A DNA stretch of 64,000 nucleotides from Jaltomata sinuosa (lineage: Eukaryota > Streptophyta > Magnoliopsida > Solanales > Solanaceae), in the NCBI GenBank assembly GCA_003996215.1, contig QJPP01000807.1, forward strand, positions 30,001 through 94,000, written 5' to 3'. The notes beneath the pieces were generated by a model that had not been told where the DNA came from, did no database searches, and was given only the letters and a program-made list of their open reading frames with translations. Made by a program: the position numbers and the translations under genes. Below, piece after piece: positions 47,997-61,365 of this stretch. Numbering within the stretch: position 1 is the first letter of the stretch; each line of letters begins with the position of its first letter.

Positions 47997-50900
47997 CTAC
48001 GTATCTCTACATGCAATTTGCTCACTTCGAGAAAAGCGAACGAAAAGAGAAGGCCTTTGTCCTATCTGCTTCTTCCTCCTCCCAGGAATGAAGAATTTTC
48101 TAAAAAAAAAACGATTTTCGTTTTTTCTTTTTGTTTATAGATTTCTTATTATTATTATATAAATAATATTAAGCAAGCGGCCCTTTCACGACTCAAACAG
48201 CTGGTACGCATTCCGGCTCAAACGGGCAGGGGATTTCTATTTGCTTGTAATGCCGGATGTTCGCCTTTAGTTAGAAGTAGAAGTAGAGGGCGCCGTTTTC
48301 CCCACACTTCAGAAAAAGTCAAAAAGTATGGATGAAGTAAAAAAAGTACATAAGAAGTGATAAAGAAAAACTTGGTTACGGGAACCGAAGGTTAGGCCGA
48401 CTACTTTAGTAGAGCAAGACCTAAAAAAGTTTATTCCTACCTCTTACCCTTTCTTTCAATGTTTCCAATTCCCAGAATACTAATGTACCCTCGTGTATAC
48501 AGTTGTCCAACTACTTTCTTCCTCTGACTTATTTAGCCACTTCCGCATCTGTCGTATTCGAGAAAGCTTGCTTCGTGGCGGATCATTTAGCAATGCCAGC
48601 AGCCTGGTGAGGGTTGGATGTCTGAGCACAGGTTAAGGAAGGGCCTACTGGGCTTGCTTCTCATGAGATTGGGTGAGGGAATCAGAAAGGGTCTCAAAAT
48701 TTGGGCGGGCGGGCTTTTGGGCACACGGAAAAATGGAAGTGGGTGGAGGGTGCTTCTCAGCTAGAGTTGTTGGTGGGGTCGCTATAGTGGATAGGGTGAG
48801 TCTTCCTACACGGCTGGATGCCTGGTTCTAGACAAAGCTATTGGGGTTACCACCACATCCTTTCCCGATAGACTTGAAGTTCTTCATAGGCAAGCGGGGT
48901 AGAAAATCTACTCTCAAAAAGAGAGAGACCAGAGGTTACAGAGGAAGGTATTCGGTTCAAAAAATATACGGTAGTCAGAACAGCTTCAGTCCAAAATTGA
49001 CTAAGGACAGAAGCAAGCTACAAGCCTCAGAAACCGCTTTCCTGTGGACCTTATGTAAAAAAAAGCAGTGAAGAAAACAAGACACTAAGTTGTTATGCTA
49101 ACTCGCTAGCGCTAGTGCACAACGGCTTTTCAGCCTCCTGCAGGTCCTTTCATTCCCTCCGCCTTACACGGACTTAAAAGAGTACCTAAGGCGGATTAGT
49201 TTTTTATTTTCAAAAGGGATTTTATTTACCGTAGCTTTTAGACAGCTAACAGCTAAGCCACTAATCATACAGCTAATAAAATAAAGTCGGTCACTACTGA
49301 GACAGCTCATAAAAGTCATTTCAGGTTCAAGGGCTAAAGCTTCTCTTAGGAGAATCCCTTTGCTACACTCGACTTAAAGGCACCTACGAACTCACTCATA
49401 AGGAAACTCATCAAGTAGGTCTTTCGAGTCTTTCAAGTATCGGCGAAGCTTTAATTGAAGACCTTTCAGTGCCCTTTCGTTTGGTCCCCTGGGTACCTTC
49501 TCCGAACTTACAGGTAAGCATTTCAAGTAGAGAAGATCATAAAACAAGAAATGGGAAGGAGTACTGCCATTATGCGCTATTATTTTAATCTGAAAGTCAA
49601 TCATTCCCAGCTTTGATATGAAGGTATGGGTCAAAAGGGAGTATGTTAGTCAAATAGAGGGCTCTCACGAGGGTGTAGTCCACGGCTTTATCCTTAAGCT
49701 AAGTTGGCTGTAGTTCTTGTATTAGGCGAACCCAAGCGTTAAATAGCATCGTTTAGTGGCGTGCAAGGAGTAGTCATCTTGTTGCTGGTAGGTGCGACTA
49801 TGTGAGTTGACAATAATACACCGCGGTATGTGTGAGTCAAGATTTTACTTAGTGATACGAAGGAGAAATTTGAATTACTGCAGATTGGTTTCCTCCCATA
49901 TACCCCCGCTGATGCCTATTTCCTACCATTGAAGAAAATAGAGAAAACTGCTAATCCCACCCGCGTCGTAAACGGATGCCCTACCTGATCCATTTCAAAT
50001 CTAGCCGGAGGTCTTCGAGCCTTGTTACGGACTAAAGTCCTAAAGAAAAGCGACCCCAATCCCTCCCCAGCCCAGGTCAAAGGTCTTCCCGCCCTTTTTT
50101 TCAGGGGCAGAGCCAAGTTCGTTACGGTCAGGAAATAAGCCTCGCATCGTATCGATAGCGATTCAGATCATCTCCCCAAGCCTGCATAACCTAATTGTGT
50201 GTGAGCAATCAATCATGACAAGTCGACCAATCGATAATGAAACTTTAGATAAAAGTCATTTGTCGACCGGTGGACTCATCCTCAATGCCGTTTAGGCTCT
50301 CCAGTTAAGTCGGTTGTCCGCCGCCTTTCTTTCCCATGCCCGAGATGGCCTTATGGGTAGCAGCCTCCCACAGATATGGCCTTGTGGTCAACTTCTATTC
50401 TTCTTGTTGGAAGGTTCATCTGGATCTCTTCCCGGGTCAACCCACTCAATATCCGAGAGAGGGTAGGCTTTTCATGGAGATTATTGGGAACGGAAATTTG
50501 CCTGGGGTTAGGAACAACGAGAAAACTGCCTTCTGTCTATTGCCATGGAATGTATAGGTAGGGATTGTTTTATGCTTGGAAAGCCCGTTCCACGCTCTCT
50601 ATCCCTTTTTTTTGGCCATGAACTGCTCTTTATCGTGTTTCCCTTTGCTCCGCACCTTCCCTTCCACATGAAAGGATCATGGGGTACTCCCAATATACAT
50701 ATCTAGGGGTGCAACTGTTTGTAGGCAAGGATTCGAATGGGCGGATCCCAGGTCGAATTCCTGGTCTATTCATTTCAGCCTTAGAGGATTGAGCTTTTTG
50801 AGAGCACCGCACTGCGATTGAATAGCGGATTTCAATGATGAAGAGAAAAGTCTAGTTCTCTTTTCATTTGAAAGGGGAATTGATGTCTTATTGAGTGTAT

Positions 50901-52934
50901 TACGGAAGAACCTTTTCATAGAGGATAGCGATAGGCTGGTTTGAAGAGCAATCTTGAAAATAAATGGAGAGGTCATTCATAGCAGAAAAAGCGCTCACTC
51001 ACTCGTATCTGAAAAGGCAGGCGGGGGGCTCTCTCTCCTGAAGATAATATTTTTTTCATTCTTAAAAGCCTTCTTTCATAGATAATCAGTAGTATTCCTC
51101 TTGATAGTTATTCTGAGTAAGAGCGCCCTCTCTTTTCTTCGAGAAATCGAGTTAGCTGGGTTGGTTCCCTGTGAAACAGAAAAATCATCAGTTGGAGAAT
51201 CCTTTTTACCCGATATGTAACGAAAAGATTGATTGGTTTACCGCATTCATTCATGAAAGCACTTGCCTCTCTCTGGTGGGCCTTTACCTTTCAAATAGAA
51301 GAGAGGTAGTCGCAGCAGGAGAAGCACCCCTAAACCCCTGAGATCACTCGACCCCGACCGGTCAATCTCCTGTCATTGCTATCTCGTGCTCGAAGGGTTG
51401 CTCATGCTTCCCAAATGTCACGCATTTTTTAGGTCATTAGTCAAGAGCTCCTTGGAAAGCGAAATAGGGGTGACTTCACATTGTTTCCTGACATGCCTAT
51501 CTTTATTTTAGGGAAATCCTCTCCCCGTTCAGGCGGATGCCATACCTTGTGCTTGTGAATGAGGGTGATATATACCTCTTTGCTCAGTACGTGACTGTGT
51601 ACCCCAAAAATGGAAGCTCCATGTCTTCGCCCACTCCCGGTTTATGGTGGAATCCATTGAATGCGTTGGTAAAGCACGGGAGGCCGAAAAGCAAAGGTTT
51701 CCGCTAGGCGAAGGAGCTCACAAAATTTCCTAACTCTCTATGGGCAAGAAGCAAGGGCGCAGCTGCTGCGCGAAAGCCGGTCTTACCTTCTATTATATTA
51801 GTAAAGGGCCTTTAGGCTTGACTAATAAGATATATAGGGCTTTTCCCTTTACTAGTAAGAGGCAAAGATCATCAGCCTTTAGTCATCTATCTGGCTACCT
51901 ACTCCTTTTGCAAAAAGGCTTTGAGGATAAGATCAGACTCGAGAAATAGTCTACTTCAAGGCTGCAGGGAGGACTACTCTCTGTAGGTGGGCATCACTAT
52001 TTATCATGTCAAGACAAAATTACGGTTTGTTTTTTAAGGTGATCAAAAAGATTCGACGAAAATCGGGCATACATTCGAAAGAGAGAAGGATTAGTTCGTG
52101 TCTGGGTCAAGGGGACAGGTGACCTGAACCCTCTTCCTCCGGTAAGAGCTATCTAACCTCTGTTATCTTGCTATAACCTAGTCTTACTCGCTCTTACCTC
52201 CCTGCCTGTTTTCCTTTCTTTCTTTTTTCAGAATACCTGCCCTGCTGCCTCTGCTCTCGTTCAGGCCCTGGGAATCCCTTGCTTTTGGCTAAGGTCTTTA
52301 TTTACCTTTTTTCATTACCCCCCTCAAAACAAAAAATTCACAAACACTACTGGAACGGCACGACAGCAATACAATAACAGATATACTTACCGACAAGAGA
52401 GAGCGAGACTGACCTACCCAAGAGAGAAAATGCAAGACTGACTCCCCCTATCACAACAAGGCCGGAAGAAAAGAATTTACCTCGGCCTTATTTAATAAGC
52501 TCGGGACTAGAGGAGCATTTTAGGAATGTGAGGTGTCGCTTGTAATAAGGATGAAGTCTCATTCATATAGTAATGTCCCTAGCTTGCACCCTATTTGAGA
52601 CTAAGATAGGTTTGGAAACCTGTCCTATCACCTTTATCAAATCCCTAGCTCTCTTCCTTAGTGCAACTGCCCTATTCCTACCATGGGAATATCTATCTTT
52701 CTTTTTTATTTCATATCTATAGTTTAGGATATAAAAGCAGATGGTCTCGTATATGAAGAAAGAGATTGTTGACGTTAGTAGACTAATCTATTCATTGGTA
52801 GGGCATTTCTTCCTGTGACCGCCTTTCCTACCAAAAAGCTAACCCAACAAAATCCGAGTTTTTTCTAGACTAGACCTTCGGGATTTTTTTAGGGTTCATA
52901 CATGCATTGATCTAGTCGAAGAACCTGCTCCAGA
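47997..52934. other. Unit B spacer with small ORFs only
   Basis: Counterpart of 25327-30417. Frames at 48841-49071 (plus), 49392-49634 (minus), 50336-50557 (plus) and 51740-51949 (plus) match their unit A partners and no known family. The 200-bp deletion lies at about 51124. About 40 bases near 51174-51213 are not in unit A. Confidence 0.45.
50336..50557 (+). CDS. Small ORF conserved between units, unrecognised
   Basis: A 73-residue partner of 27662-27883, open over the same length (FMEIIGNGN and NNEKTAFC kept). No function can be given. Confidence 0.2.
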   Translation: MPEMALWVAASHRYGLVVNFYSSCWKVHLDLFPGQPTQYPREGRLFMEIIGNGNLPGVRNNEKTAFCLLPWNV

Positions 52935-53285
52935 GTGACTACTCCGCCTAGCCTATCTTCCTTCCCGCCCCCGGTTCTCTATGATCAGTTCCACAATCAA
53001 TCCCAGATCCATCTATTTGAGGGAGGTCCAATTTCGTACTCTTCTAATTGCTTAGAAGTAGAAGGGTTCAAGAACCCCTTTACATCTAGGGCTCATCGAA
53101 CCCCTGTTCTGTGTATATTCAGGAACAAGGCTATCAAATGGTCGACTATGAAACCCATCAAAATTGTATACTACTACGATGCCCTCGATCGGCGATCGTT
53201 CAACGGACTACTTTTGCGATGTCTATCACATGAAGAAGCTCAGCAAGCCCTTCAAGAAGTACATGCTTTACTAATAGGGGCATAG
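52935..53285 (+). mobile_element. Ty3/gypsy pol-like fragment, unit B
   Basis: A 116-residue frame with IVYYYDALDRRSFNGLLLRC followed by LSHEEAQQALQEVHALLIGA. The Gly after FN is closer to the usual pol form than the Glu of unit A. Three bases are missing near 53160 relative to unit A without breaking the frame. Same caveats as for 30418-30771. Confidence 0.42.
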
Positions 53286-53334
53286 TAATAGTTGTTTGCT
53301 GGGTTGGTTTTGCTCTCTACCTTCTCATGGTGGG

Positions 53335-53598
53335 ATGGAAACAAGAGAGGTCAACTGGAGTGGAAGCCAAAAGACTCTAAGGAGAGGAGGTGACTTTTGC
53401 CTATCTATAAGGGCAGTTGGAGTTGACGTTCCTAGTTCTGTTAGAGTAAGAGCTCTTGATGGAATGCCTTCACCACCAGATATTGCATCAAGAGCTTCTA
53501 TTGCATCAACTTTTATTGAACAGTATACAATTTCAAAAAGAAGGAGCTTTATCGTCGAGAGAAAAAAAAAGGCAATTACTTCACTTTACTCGATCTAA
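53335..53598 (+). CDS. Small ORF conserved between units, unrecognised
   Basis: Partner of 30821-31084. The frame is also open a further 13 codons upstream (to 53296). C terminus basic, no named domain. Confidence 0.22.
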   Translation: METREVNWSGSQKTLRRGGDFCLSIRAVGVDVPSSVRVRALDGMPSPPDIASRASIASTFIEQYTISKRRSFIVERKKKAITSLYSI

Positions 53599-54018
53599 TC
53601 AGGCTTGATGCAGGGAATAGATGAAGATCAAATTCACCAATAGGCAAAGAAGCAATATATATTTCAAATATCTACTATTATCTTCTCACCTCATTCAGTC
53701 TTTATGGCAGATAGTTCAATGTACGCTCGATTACTAGTAGTTTGAGGGAGAGTTCGAAAGCTTTGCTTTGATTCAATAGGTAATAGAGAGCAAATATAAG
53801 CGCATCATCACTATACTCAAAATGAGACTGCAGTTATTACCCGGATCTAAGGTAAAAACCATGTATGTGCTTAATACAGAAGGTAACAGGGAACTTCTTC
53901 AGCCGAGTTTCAATGCCACCCACGCTGGTCATTGGAAAAACACCTGTTTGTTGTCGGATACAGTCAATATCTGTGAGAAGCTTCCTTCTCATCCGAAGCA
54001 ACAAGAGATGCCAAAATA

Positions 54019-57000
54019 CTGACATTTCTGAGAGCTGAATCATCAACTGCAACACTGACCGCCCCAGCATTGTTGCTGCCGATCCTACCTGTATTGTAGG
54101 AAGAGAAGGACCTATTGCAACGGGGATATAATGCTCTGCGTGGAACACGAACCGAATCATGGACCATGTCTAGACCCGGCGATAGGATAGGAGCCGAGCC
54201 ACCTAACCTCCACCTTACCTTAGGTTGTCCTTGTCAGAACAATAAATGAGAAAAAGGGGAAATGCCATTCCATTCTTGACATCTTTCGCAACCTTTCTTT
54301 CACAGGTGGTAGAATTCTAGACCATATAACCTTGCCAACTAAAGCGGCCTACTCTATCGCAGTAACGGCTTAAGCGATTGAAGTGACCTAACCGTCTTCC
54401 ATCTAAAAGGGCTCTCGATTATCTATGTCGTCTTTGGAACTCCTAAGTTTACGGGCCTAGCTCAACAAAAAGCAAGCCTTCTTCCCAGTTGTGATTAGGA
54501 ACGTTCGTATAGCATCAGTCAATTTACCGTCGGGGAATAGAATAGAGCGGACTAATACTCTATTCGACTAGAGAAAGAATCTTTATTAAATAGGATGTCT
54601 CCCAAGCGCCGAGGGGATAACCGTCATATTCTCAATCGGCTTTGCCTTGCTGCATACTTTTATTTAGTATTCCTTACAGCTATTCTCCAATCACCCAAAA
54701 GCAGTGGCGAGGCAGACATTGAGCAGAAAGACTGACTTAAGACTTTATCATTCACACCGACCTGCTTTCATAAGCACTTGTTGGCAAGTTCGAAAGAAGG
54801 CTTTGAGGGGAACTAACTCTATGTGGCTCCAGTTCAGTACTGCTTCTCTCTTAGAATCTCCTCCAGCTGAGTTGCACTAACAGGCTTAGGTAAAGTACAG
54901 ATAATGTGAGTGACTACATGCGAAAGCTTTTTCTTCTTCCTTTCCTTCTGCTGGTAAGTAGCTCTCTTTTTTTCCTGTAGTTCAGGATTCCCTCTCTATG
55001 CCCATATCTATTTAGTCAAAAGGCTAGTTCAATCGCTCTAAGTAAGTACTCTAACTTGAATCAGTATCTCTAATAGGGCGATATCAGGCCTTTTGTGGGA
55101 TATCGATCTTCTGTTTATGGTAAGCGGTCTGCCTTTCCCCTTACTAGATCAAATAGGGTAATTCAAAAAAGTACAGGAAAGGAAACCTTATTCGATGACC
55201 ACTCCTCCTTCTGAATAAAGATAGGGTCGCCTATCAATGGACAGCTGCTGCAGCTGGTGGAATAAATCTACCCGGAGCTTCCGCTGGTTTTTAGATAGAA
55301 ACTCTAATTTCTCTTTCTGCTTGTTGGGAGAACTCTCAATGGATTGGTTTCCGGAAGTTAAGGTGGAAGTAGATGGGGACTGGGGAGAATAAAAAACCTC
55401 ATTATCAGAATTGGTCTCATCTGATGCATGGCCGATGAGGGAGGCTCTAGAAGGAGAAGAAGCGGACGGAGGCTCCGAGGGTTAGGGGATAGGTTTGGAC
55501 GGGAATTTCATTACCTAAGTACGCCACTATAGCCACTAAAAGGGTCATATCTTACTGAAGAGGAAGTGAAAGGAGAAAGACCTTGCGGAGTAGGTACGGA
55601 AGGGGAGGCCTCTTCAGAGGTAGTTAAAACCCTTTATTTCAGGGAGGCAAGATAGGATCTTTCTTTTAGGATAGGACCACATACCCTAATTAAGACCCGG
55701 AGGGAGGCTGGATCTACTCTAAAGTAGAGTAGTTGTACTTGCCTTTTTCTTAGAGTGGATTGAGGAAGAAGTGGAACTCAGATGAGAATGTAGTCTTGCT
55801 GCATCTCCTGAAGGAGAAGGGGCTAACCTATCCAACAAATAAGTTGGATCCTCTGGAGTTAGATCGGCTGGAGTAGCTACTTACCTTACTGGTGTCCGAA
55901 GAAGTCTGTTGGTACAGATGTCATATGAGATGTGAAAGAGATTTTTCCGACTTAAAGACTACTAGTTGAAGTAGAGCCGACTCTAATATTCGACCAGAGA
56001 GGTCAGTGCTGGGAAAGCAAAGAATGGAATGTTTGTTCTAAAGAAGAAGGTTGCTTTATTATTCTTTTCAGGAGCAAGCCATAAGGACTCTGTAGATCGC
56101 GAGAATGCATATTCTGATGCTTGCATGGGCTCATCTACTTCCAACAATCCAACAAAGTGAGTTTCACAGAAGGGAGGTTAGCGAGATCCCAACTCTGAGG
56201 AAATAAAAGAAGCTCAACCATGAAAAGGCAAGTCGGGTTTCACCAGATATGTGTGGTACCCGGCCCCATGCAAACGTGGACTCCCATGGCTTTCTTGGAA
56301 AAGAGGCGAGTATCCCTCTCTTTCTATTAGCTCATGTAGCTTTGGGAATTTAGGATAATCTATGTATCTTAAAAGGATCGTTAGAAGTCTTATCCTCTAT
56401 CTTTTATCCCCAAATATCGGTTTGAACTCCTCTATTGTTATCTCCAAACACTGCAGATGCTAGTTCTCATCCCTTGTTCTCTCTTAACGTCCGATCTTCA
56501 AAATCCTATCTTTGAGTAAGTCCCCCCGACTTGGATTTAGGGGGCTCACTTGCCCAATGGATGTTCCAATTACTAAGCTGACTACCTTCCCGGCCCTGGT
56601 AGCTCTTCAAGTGAGTTTTCTTTGCCTGCCCTCCATGACTAAAGTGAGTAATGGGATAAGGTTCTCCCTCTCCTCCTAGTAGTTCTGGATCGAGAGATCC
56701 AGGGCGCCTTTCCTTCGCTCTATTCCCAAGTCCTGGGCTAAGATGAGCTTTAAAGTCGGGCTTTCTTCCTAAAGCCAAAGTCCGGCCTCTTCCAAGTGCT
56801 TTCCTTTCCTACATTCCTTCCTAAAGGCAGGACTGGGTGGGTTAAGTTGCTCCCTCTTTCCTCTGTACCAAGCTAAAATAAAGAATGATGAAACATGTGG
56901 CCAGGCATAAATAGAGGCATTCCTCGGGTGATTTCATGCTTTTGTTTCTTCCTGTGGATTCCCTACCCAAAGGGAAGGGGTACGGGACATAGGGACTCAA

Positions 57001-58298
57001 GCCAAGGCCTTTTTTTCATTCTATCATGCCTATCTATGTGGCTCCCGACTCTAGTTCTATCATTTGATACTCGATCTGGCTAGATGCCCTTCCCTATGGA
57101 GGTTCTGTGTAGAATTTCAATCTGAGATAACAAATAAGACTCTAGGTATAGTGTTGCGTGCATCGTATGACTTTTTCTTTTTAGTACAAGTCTGACTTAA
57201 AAATACAGTTATTGAGCTTCCCCTACCTACGAGAAGGGGTCTCCCCCTATCAACTATCTTATTCAACAACAGATTCTTTGAAATTCAAAGTCTTAGTTCA
57301 TAGGTTGCTCTAGATAATGAGAAAGGAGAATAGCCCAGAGTGCAGATTAAGGGAGCACCTGGTGTGCTTCTTTATGAAAGATTCACCGGGCGGAAGTCCA
57401 ATTGAGTATAGTGTGTGCCACTTGTTTGCCGATGGATAAGCGAACCGTACCGAGCCTGCTACTTCCTAACCCAAACTTCCAAATCTATCTGATTAGCCCA
57501 TGGGCTGAATTGGTCCTTTAGGTGGGATTGATCCCTGTACCCCCTTCTCCCTCGATTAGTATTCGGATAGTGTTCACACAGTCGTCCTTTCTCTTTTCTC
57601 TTTTGATTGGTGTTCCATATACTCCCATTCTCCTTTTGGTGGAATTCTGTCTCACCTCCGATTAGATTTTGGCCTCTATTCCGGAGGTCGGGCTTCATTT
57701 CGTAAGCGTAAGCTATATAAAGAGAGCCATTCTATGACTATGAAGGGTAAGCGAAAAAAGGAAGTTCCTTGACCCGATTCTCTATTCAATTCCATAATCA
57801 ACTCCCCAAATTGAATATCTTATATAATATAAGGCTCCAGAAAGAAAGGCAAGCAGTAGGCCTGGTTCACCAGGTTCTACCACTGCAAGGCCCAATCATA
57901 GTCAAAGCGGAAAAGAGGGGATTTGCAAGAAAAAGTCAAATAGACTGACCTACGAGCAAAAGTCTTGGAAGAGTGAGCGCAGGGAAGGATATTTCTTTTA
58001 ATAAAGAAGTCAATTTTCAAACTCACTTAAGACCGTTCGTGATCCCTACTTCACTCATATTCCATTTCTTTTGACTCGCAATCACAATAGCCGTACAGTC
58101 GAATAGTTGAGTTAGACGGGGGATAACGGTCGAACTATCAAAGAGGTCCGCTACCAAAGAATTAGAAGTTATAACATTCATAAAAGAAAGAAAAAATCAA
58201 TATAGGAACTTCAACTAAGAAAGAAGAAGAATAAGAAGAATTGCTTAAGTAAGGTAGTCGCTTCTTTTTTTTGGTATACCGCTCTGCGAGTAGAGCGA
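54019..58298. other. Single-copy DNA right of the duplication, no recognised gene
   Basis: Continues the sequence at the end of unit B and has no second copy. Open frames at 56506-56778 (minus), 56895-57083 (plus) and 57459-57698 (minus) match nothing I know. The texture is still mitochondrial-like. No rRNA, tRNA or transposon end was found. Confidence 0.4.
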
Positions 58299-58723
58299 AT
58301 GAACATATTTTTTTCCGCATTTCACATGGATCGATTTCTTTCTGAACACGTCACTACACTGTCAGTCGGACTCTTTCTTTATATACCTATTTTGGGTGCT
58401 TTTAAAGCAGGCCAACTTTTCAAACAAAGTACTATTGCTACGGGTATACATGACTTAGCTCTCGAAAAGCTGAAACAAGAGACAGTCAAAACTAGAGAGA
58501 CTTTGGAAGCAGTATAGAGATACGAATGGAACTCTGCAATTACAATTACCGAAAGGACTCCATTTCAAAGATGTAGTTGAACGTTCCTTTATTATAAAAG
58601 AAGATCTCAAAGAACAATTTCTCGGGCTAAGCAGAATCTATTTGGATCTCATTAGTAATGGCACTGACAGTAGCTACTTTATTTACATTCTGGATACGTA
58701 TGGCCATATTGTAGGTATGTAGT
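58299..58723 (+). pseudogene. Unrecognised gene remnant in two frames
   Basis: The first frame (58299-58517, 72 residues) reads DRFLSEHVTTLSVGLFLYIP, with a likely membrane segment, then GAFKAGQLFKQSTIATGIHD and a charged helix (LALEKLKQETVKTRETLEAV). Just after its stop, a second frame continues in protein-like sequence (TNGTLQLQLPKGLHFKDVVE, then KEDLKEQFLGLSRIYLDLIS, then DSSYFIYILDTYG) to about 58720. Both frames look more like real protein than the surrounding chance ORFs, so one gene broken by a frameshift near 58518 is a fair reading. I do not recognise the family; an unusual mitochondrial ORF or a plasmid-derived gene are possibilities only. Confidence 0.35.
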
Positions 58724-60404
58724 TAGGACTTTGTGATGTAGGTGCTCATAGCCGCTTGTCAAAGGGTTCTTCACTATGGCAGATTCTACTATGGAAGGAC
58801 CAAACAAAATTAGGTCAGAGGATGGAATAAGGCGGGGTAAGGGGGATGGCGTCTCCTCTTACCGATCTTGTTATAGTAGAAGAAGTTATAGGGTCTTTAG
58901 ACACTTGACTGAAAGGAACGAAATAACTCGACCAACGGGGGAGAAAGAGACATTCATCTGTATTATCAGAACAGATCTACGAAGGTATACCGTGCCACCA
59001 GGGGTGACAAGAGCGCATCGTACTGTGTGGAGGAAGGCAAGATAGCTCTACCCATGCCATACAGTCGAGCCCCAACCCTCAACCCGCACTCAAGAATGCT
59101 CATATATAGGAATCACCCATGTTTTTCTTTGGCTATATAGACAGTAATTAGTTGCAACTATACGTAAGCTGATTTCGCACATCACATAACCGAAAGAGGT
59201 CAGAATTCGTGTAACTCAGGAAATGGGACAAAACCATTTTGGAATGAAGTGGGACTTCCTTCTGTTTGAAAAAACTTCCTTATTCTAGGTTATTTGGTAC
59301 TGCCTTCTTTTGATTGGTACCGTCTTCTCAATGTCTTGAAAGATATCGAGGATTTAGACGGGGATGCCCTGTGTAAGCGGTTTGAAAAGCTATCTATTGA
59401 TAGTAATAGTGCAGTTGATAATGGCGTGGAGTCAAGTAGTGTTCCTTCTCTTAATAGAGCATTGAGAATATTCAATCCGTGGTAGGATGGTATCATACAG
59501 GATCATGAGATGTAGCGGTATCTCTCCTCAGTCTATGGTCTCGATTGTGGGTGGGAAAATGAATGCTACTATTACTCTTTTTTAGCTTGAGAACCAATGA
59601 AAGCTATGAAAAGAACCCTATTTAGGGAGTGCAATAGAGAACCCTTTTTTTTGCTTATGTAATACTCTAGCATCAACCTTTTCCTCCAACGAATGCTTTA
59701 AAGGCGCCCTTATTTATTTCCAGGGAACCATTCTGTCTTATTGAGATGACCAAGCCTAAGACACGGTCAAATGGATCAACTGCTTTAGCAGCTGGGCACT
59801 TCACTCTTCACTGCAGAGCATCCAACTAATATATTATGCTCTGTTCCTCGCTTTCTTTACTGGTGTGTCTAGGTGAGCCTGAAATAGTATGGGTTTCGGG
59901 GAATTTAAGGGTGAATTTTCTAAGTAAGCTAGGTCAATGCCAATTGAATCTACATGCTAAGTTGACCTTCCTTTTCCTTTTTTAAGGCTATGTAAAATAC
60001 GGTGAGCTGAGGTGCTAGAGAGGTCCTTGAAAAAAGGGTTGGCAACTCAAGTACGATTGATGGGCTTAAGTCCAATCTTTCTGGCCTCGCTTACGTGCTT
60101 ACACCAGCAACTAAAGATTCTTAAATATCATGCGTCGGAACAAGAACTAAATAAAGCCCCTTAATCAGATAAAGATATTTGGTCCCTAACCCCAGCCAAA
60201 AGATCAGCCTCAGAAAGAAAGCTCTCGGCTCTTAAAGGCACACCAAACTCTGGTTTAAAATCTAATGTGTTTTCATCCCTTTCTTCGAAACCCTATGAAA
60301 GAGGACATTCTTAACCCCTACCCCTATAGGAATCCCCCTCTAGAGGGACCGTCAATGTACGCTTACGCAAAAGGATCCTTCTAACCCCGATCCTTAGAAC
60401 TAAT
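58724..60404. other. Single-copy stretch with small ORFs; approximate right end of the NUMT
   Basis: Frames 58776-59045 (89 residues, Arg-rich) and 59294-59485 (63 residues; LKDIEDLDGDALCKRFEKLS) are open but unassigned. Near 60400 the texture changes from mitochondrial-like to that of nuclear repeats, so the right NUMT border probably lies about here. No boundary motif proves the exact base. Confidence 0.35.
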
Positions 60405-60812
60405 TGTCAGGGGTCCCCTGCCACGTGGTATTAGGGGATGGATTTTCTGTGGATGCACGTGTATTCCTAAATAAGTCTAGAATCTGAGGTATATGAATTA
60501 ATGTGCTTAATTGAATAATTTGGGGGTTAGTCTTCAGATAAGTCATCAAGGCTAGAACAATGAATCATATCTATTTATGGTAGGTGATGGTTGTTTGTAA
60601 CCCAATTGTGTTATGTGTGCATAATAACTGCCTCAGTAGTAATATTTGCACAATGGTGTTCAGGATAAAAGGGAATGAATGCTAAATGATATCTTAATGT
60701 CAATATCATGCAATGAACCTATTTTAAATCCTTGTTGGTTGTACAAGTGTGGTATATTTTTCATTATGATTTTGATTGTTGTGATATCTATGATTCTTTG
60801 ATTGGCTTGTGT

Positions 60813-60967
60813 ACCACACCTTGTACAGATCATTGGTTGGCTCAGGTACCATGCCTGGTACAGGTTTATTCATCGGTTGGCTCGGGTATCATGCCTGGTA
60901 CAGATTCTTTTATGGTTGGCTCAGTACTATGCCTGGTATAGGTTTGTTTATTATTATGTTTATTGGT
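60813..60967 (+). repeat. Minisatellite, four units of about 35-42 bp
   Basis: Units start at 60813, 60848, 60888 and 60926. Each begins like ACCATGCCTGGTACAG and ends with GGTTGGCTCAGGT or a variant. The last unit is diverged. It lies inside the LTR-like sequence. Confidence 0.75.
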
Positions 60968-61365
60968 TCCATGAGTGAACCGGTCTTAACTATTATGATG
61001 TTATTATTACATGTTGGTCCATGTGTTGTCGGGTTGGTGTGTTTAAGTGCTAAGGTGGTTTTTTTGTAAATCAAGATTACATGTTGAACACCATAGATGA
61101 TGTCCTAAGGATCCTTAGGTGGTCCGGGTTACTTGAAGGATGTGACAAAATCATATGTGGTTTATTATTTGTGGGTTTTTGGACATGTCTTATATGGTGG
61201 CTGGAGTCAGGTTGTTAACTAAGAGTCTTATGAGTAGTCTATGGACTTGGCTAAGGACTGGGGGTCAGGGTTACTAACTTAGGATCTTGAGGGTGAGTGA
61301 TAGGCTTGCTGACAGGGATAGCAGGCTAATTTGTAGTCAAGCTGACGATTGTAGTCACCTCTGAG

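Larger units (their letters stand above)
31503..54018 (+). repeat. Tandem duplication, unit B (about 22.5 kb)
   Basis: Direct repeat of unit A with the same gene order. It is longer mainly because of the 3221-bp solo LTR (39321-42541) and a 208-bp block (43957-44164). It lacks about 200 bp (counterpart of 28451-28650) and about 145 bp (counterpart of 21990-22133). The end at 54018 is where similarity to the end of unit A (31504) stops. Confidence 0.93.

Noticed and set aside
1..60404. That the window might be a true mitochondrial chromosome
   Set aside because: cox1 and ccmFN are broken in both copies, and a LINE with a 13-bp target duplication and a solo LTR with a 5-bp target duplication interrupt the sequence. 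This fits nuclear DNA. The part left of 12168 is less certain.
60813..60967. A CRISPR-like array in the minisatellite
   Set aside because: The units are joined end to end with variable length and no unique spacers, and the setting is a plant LTR.
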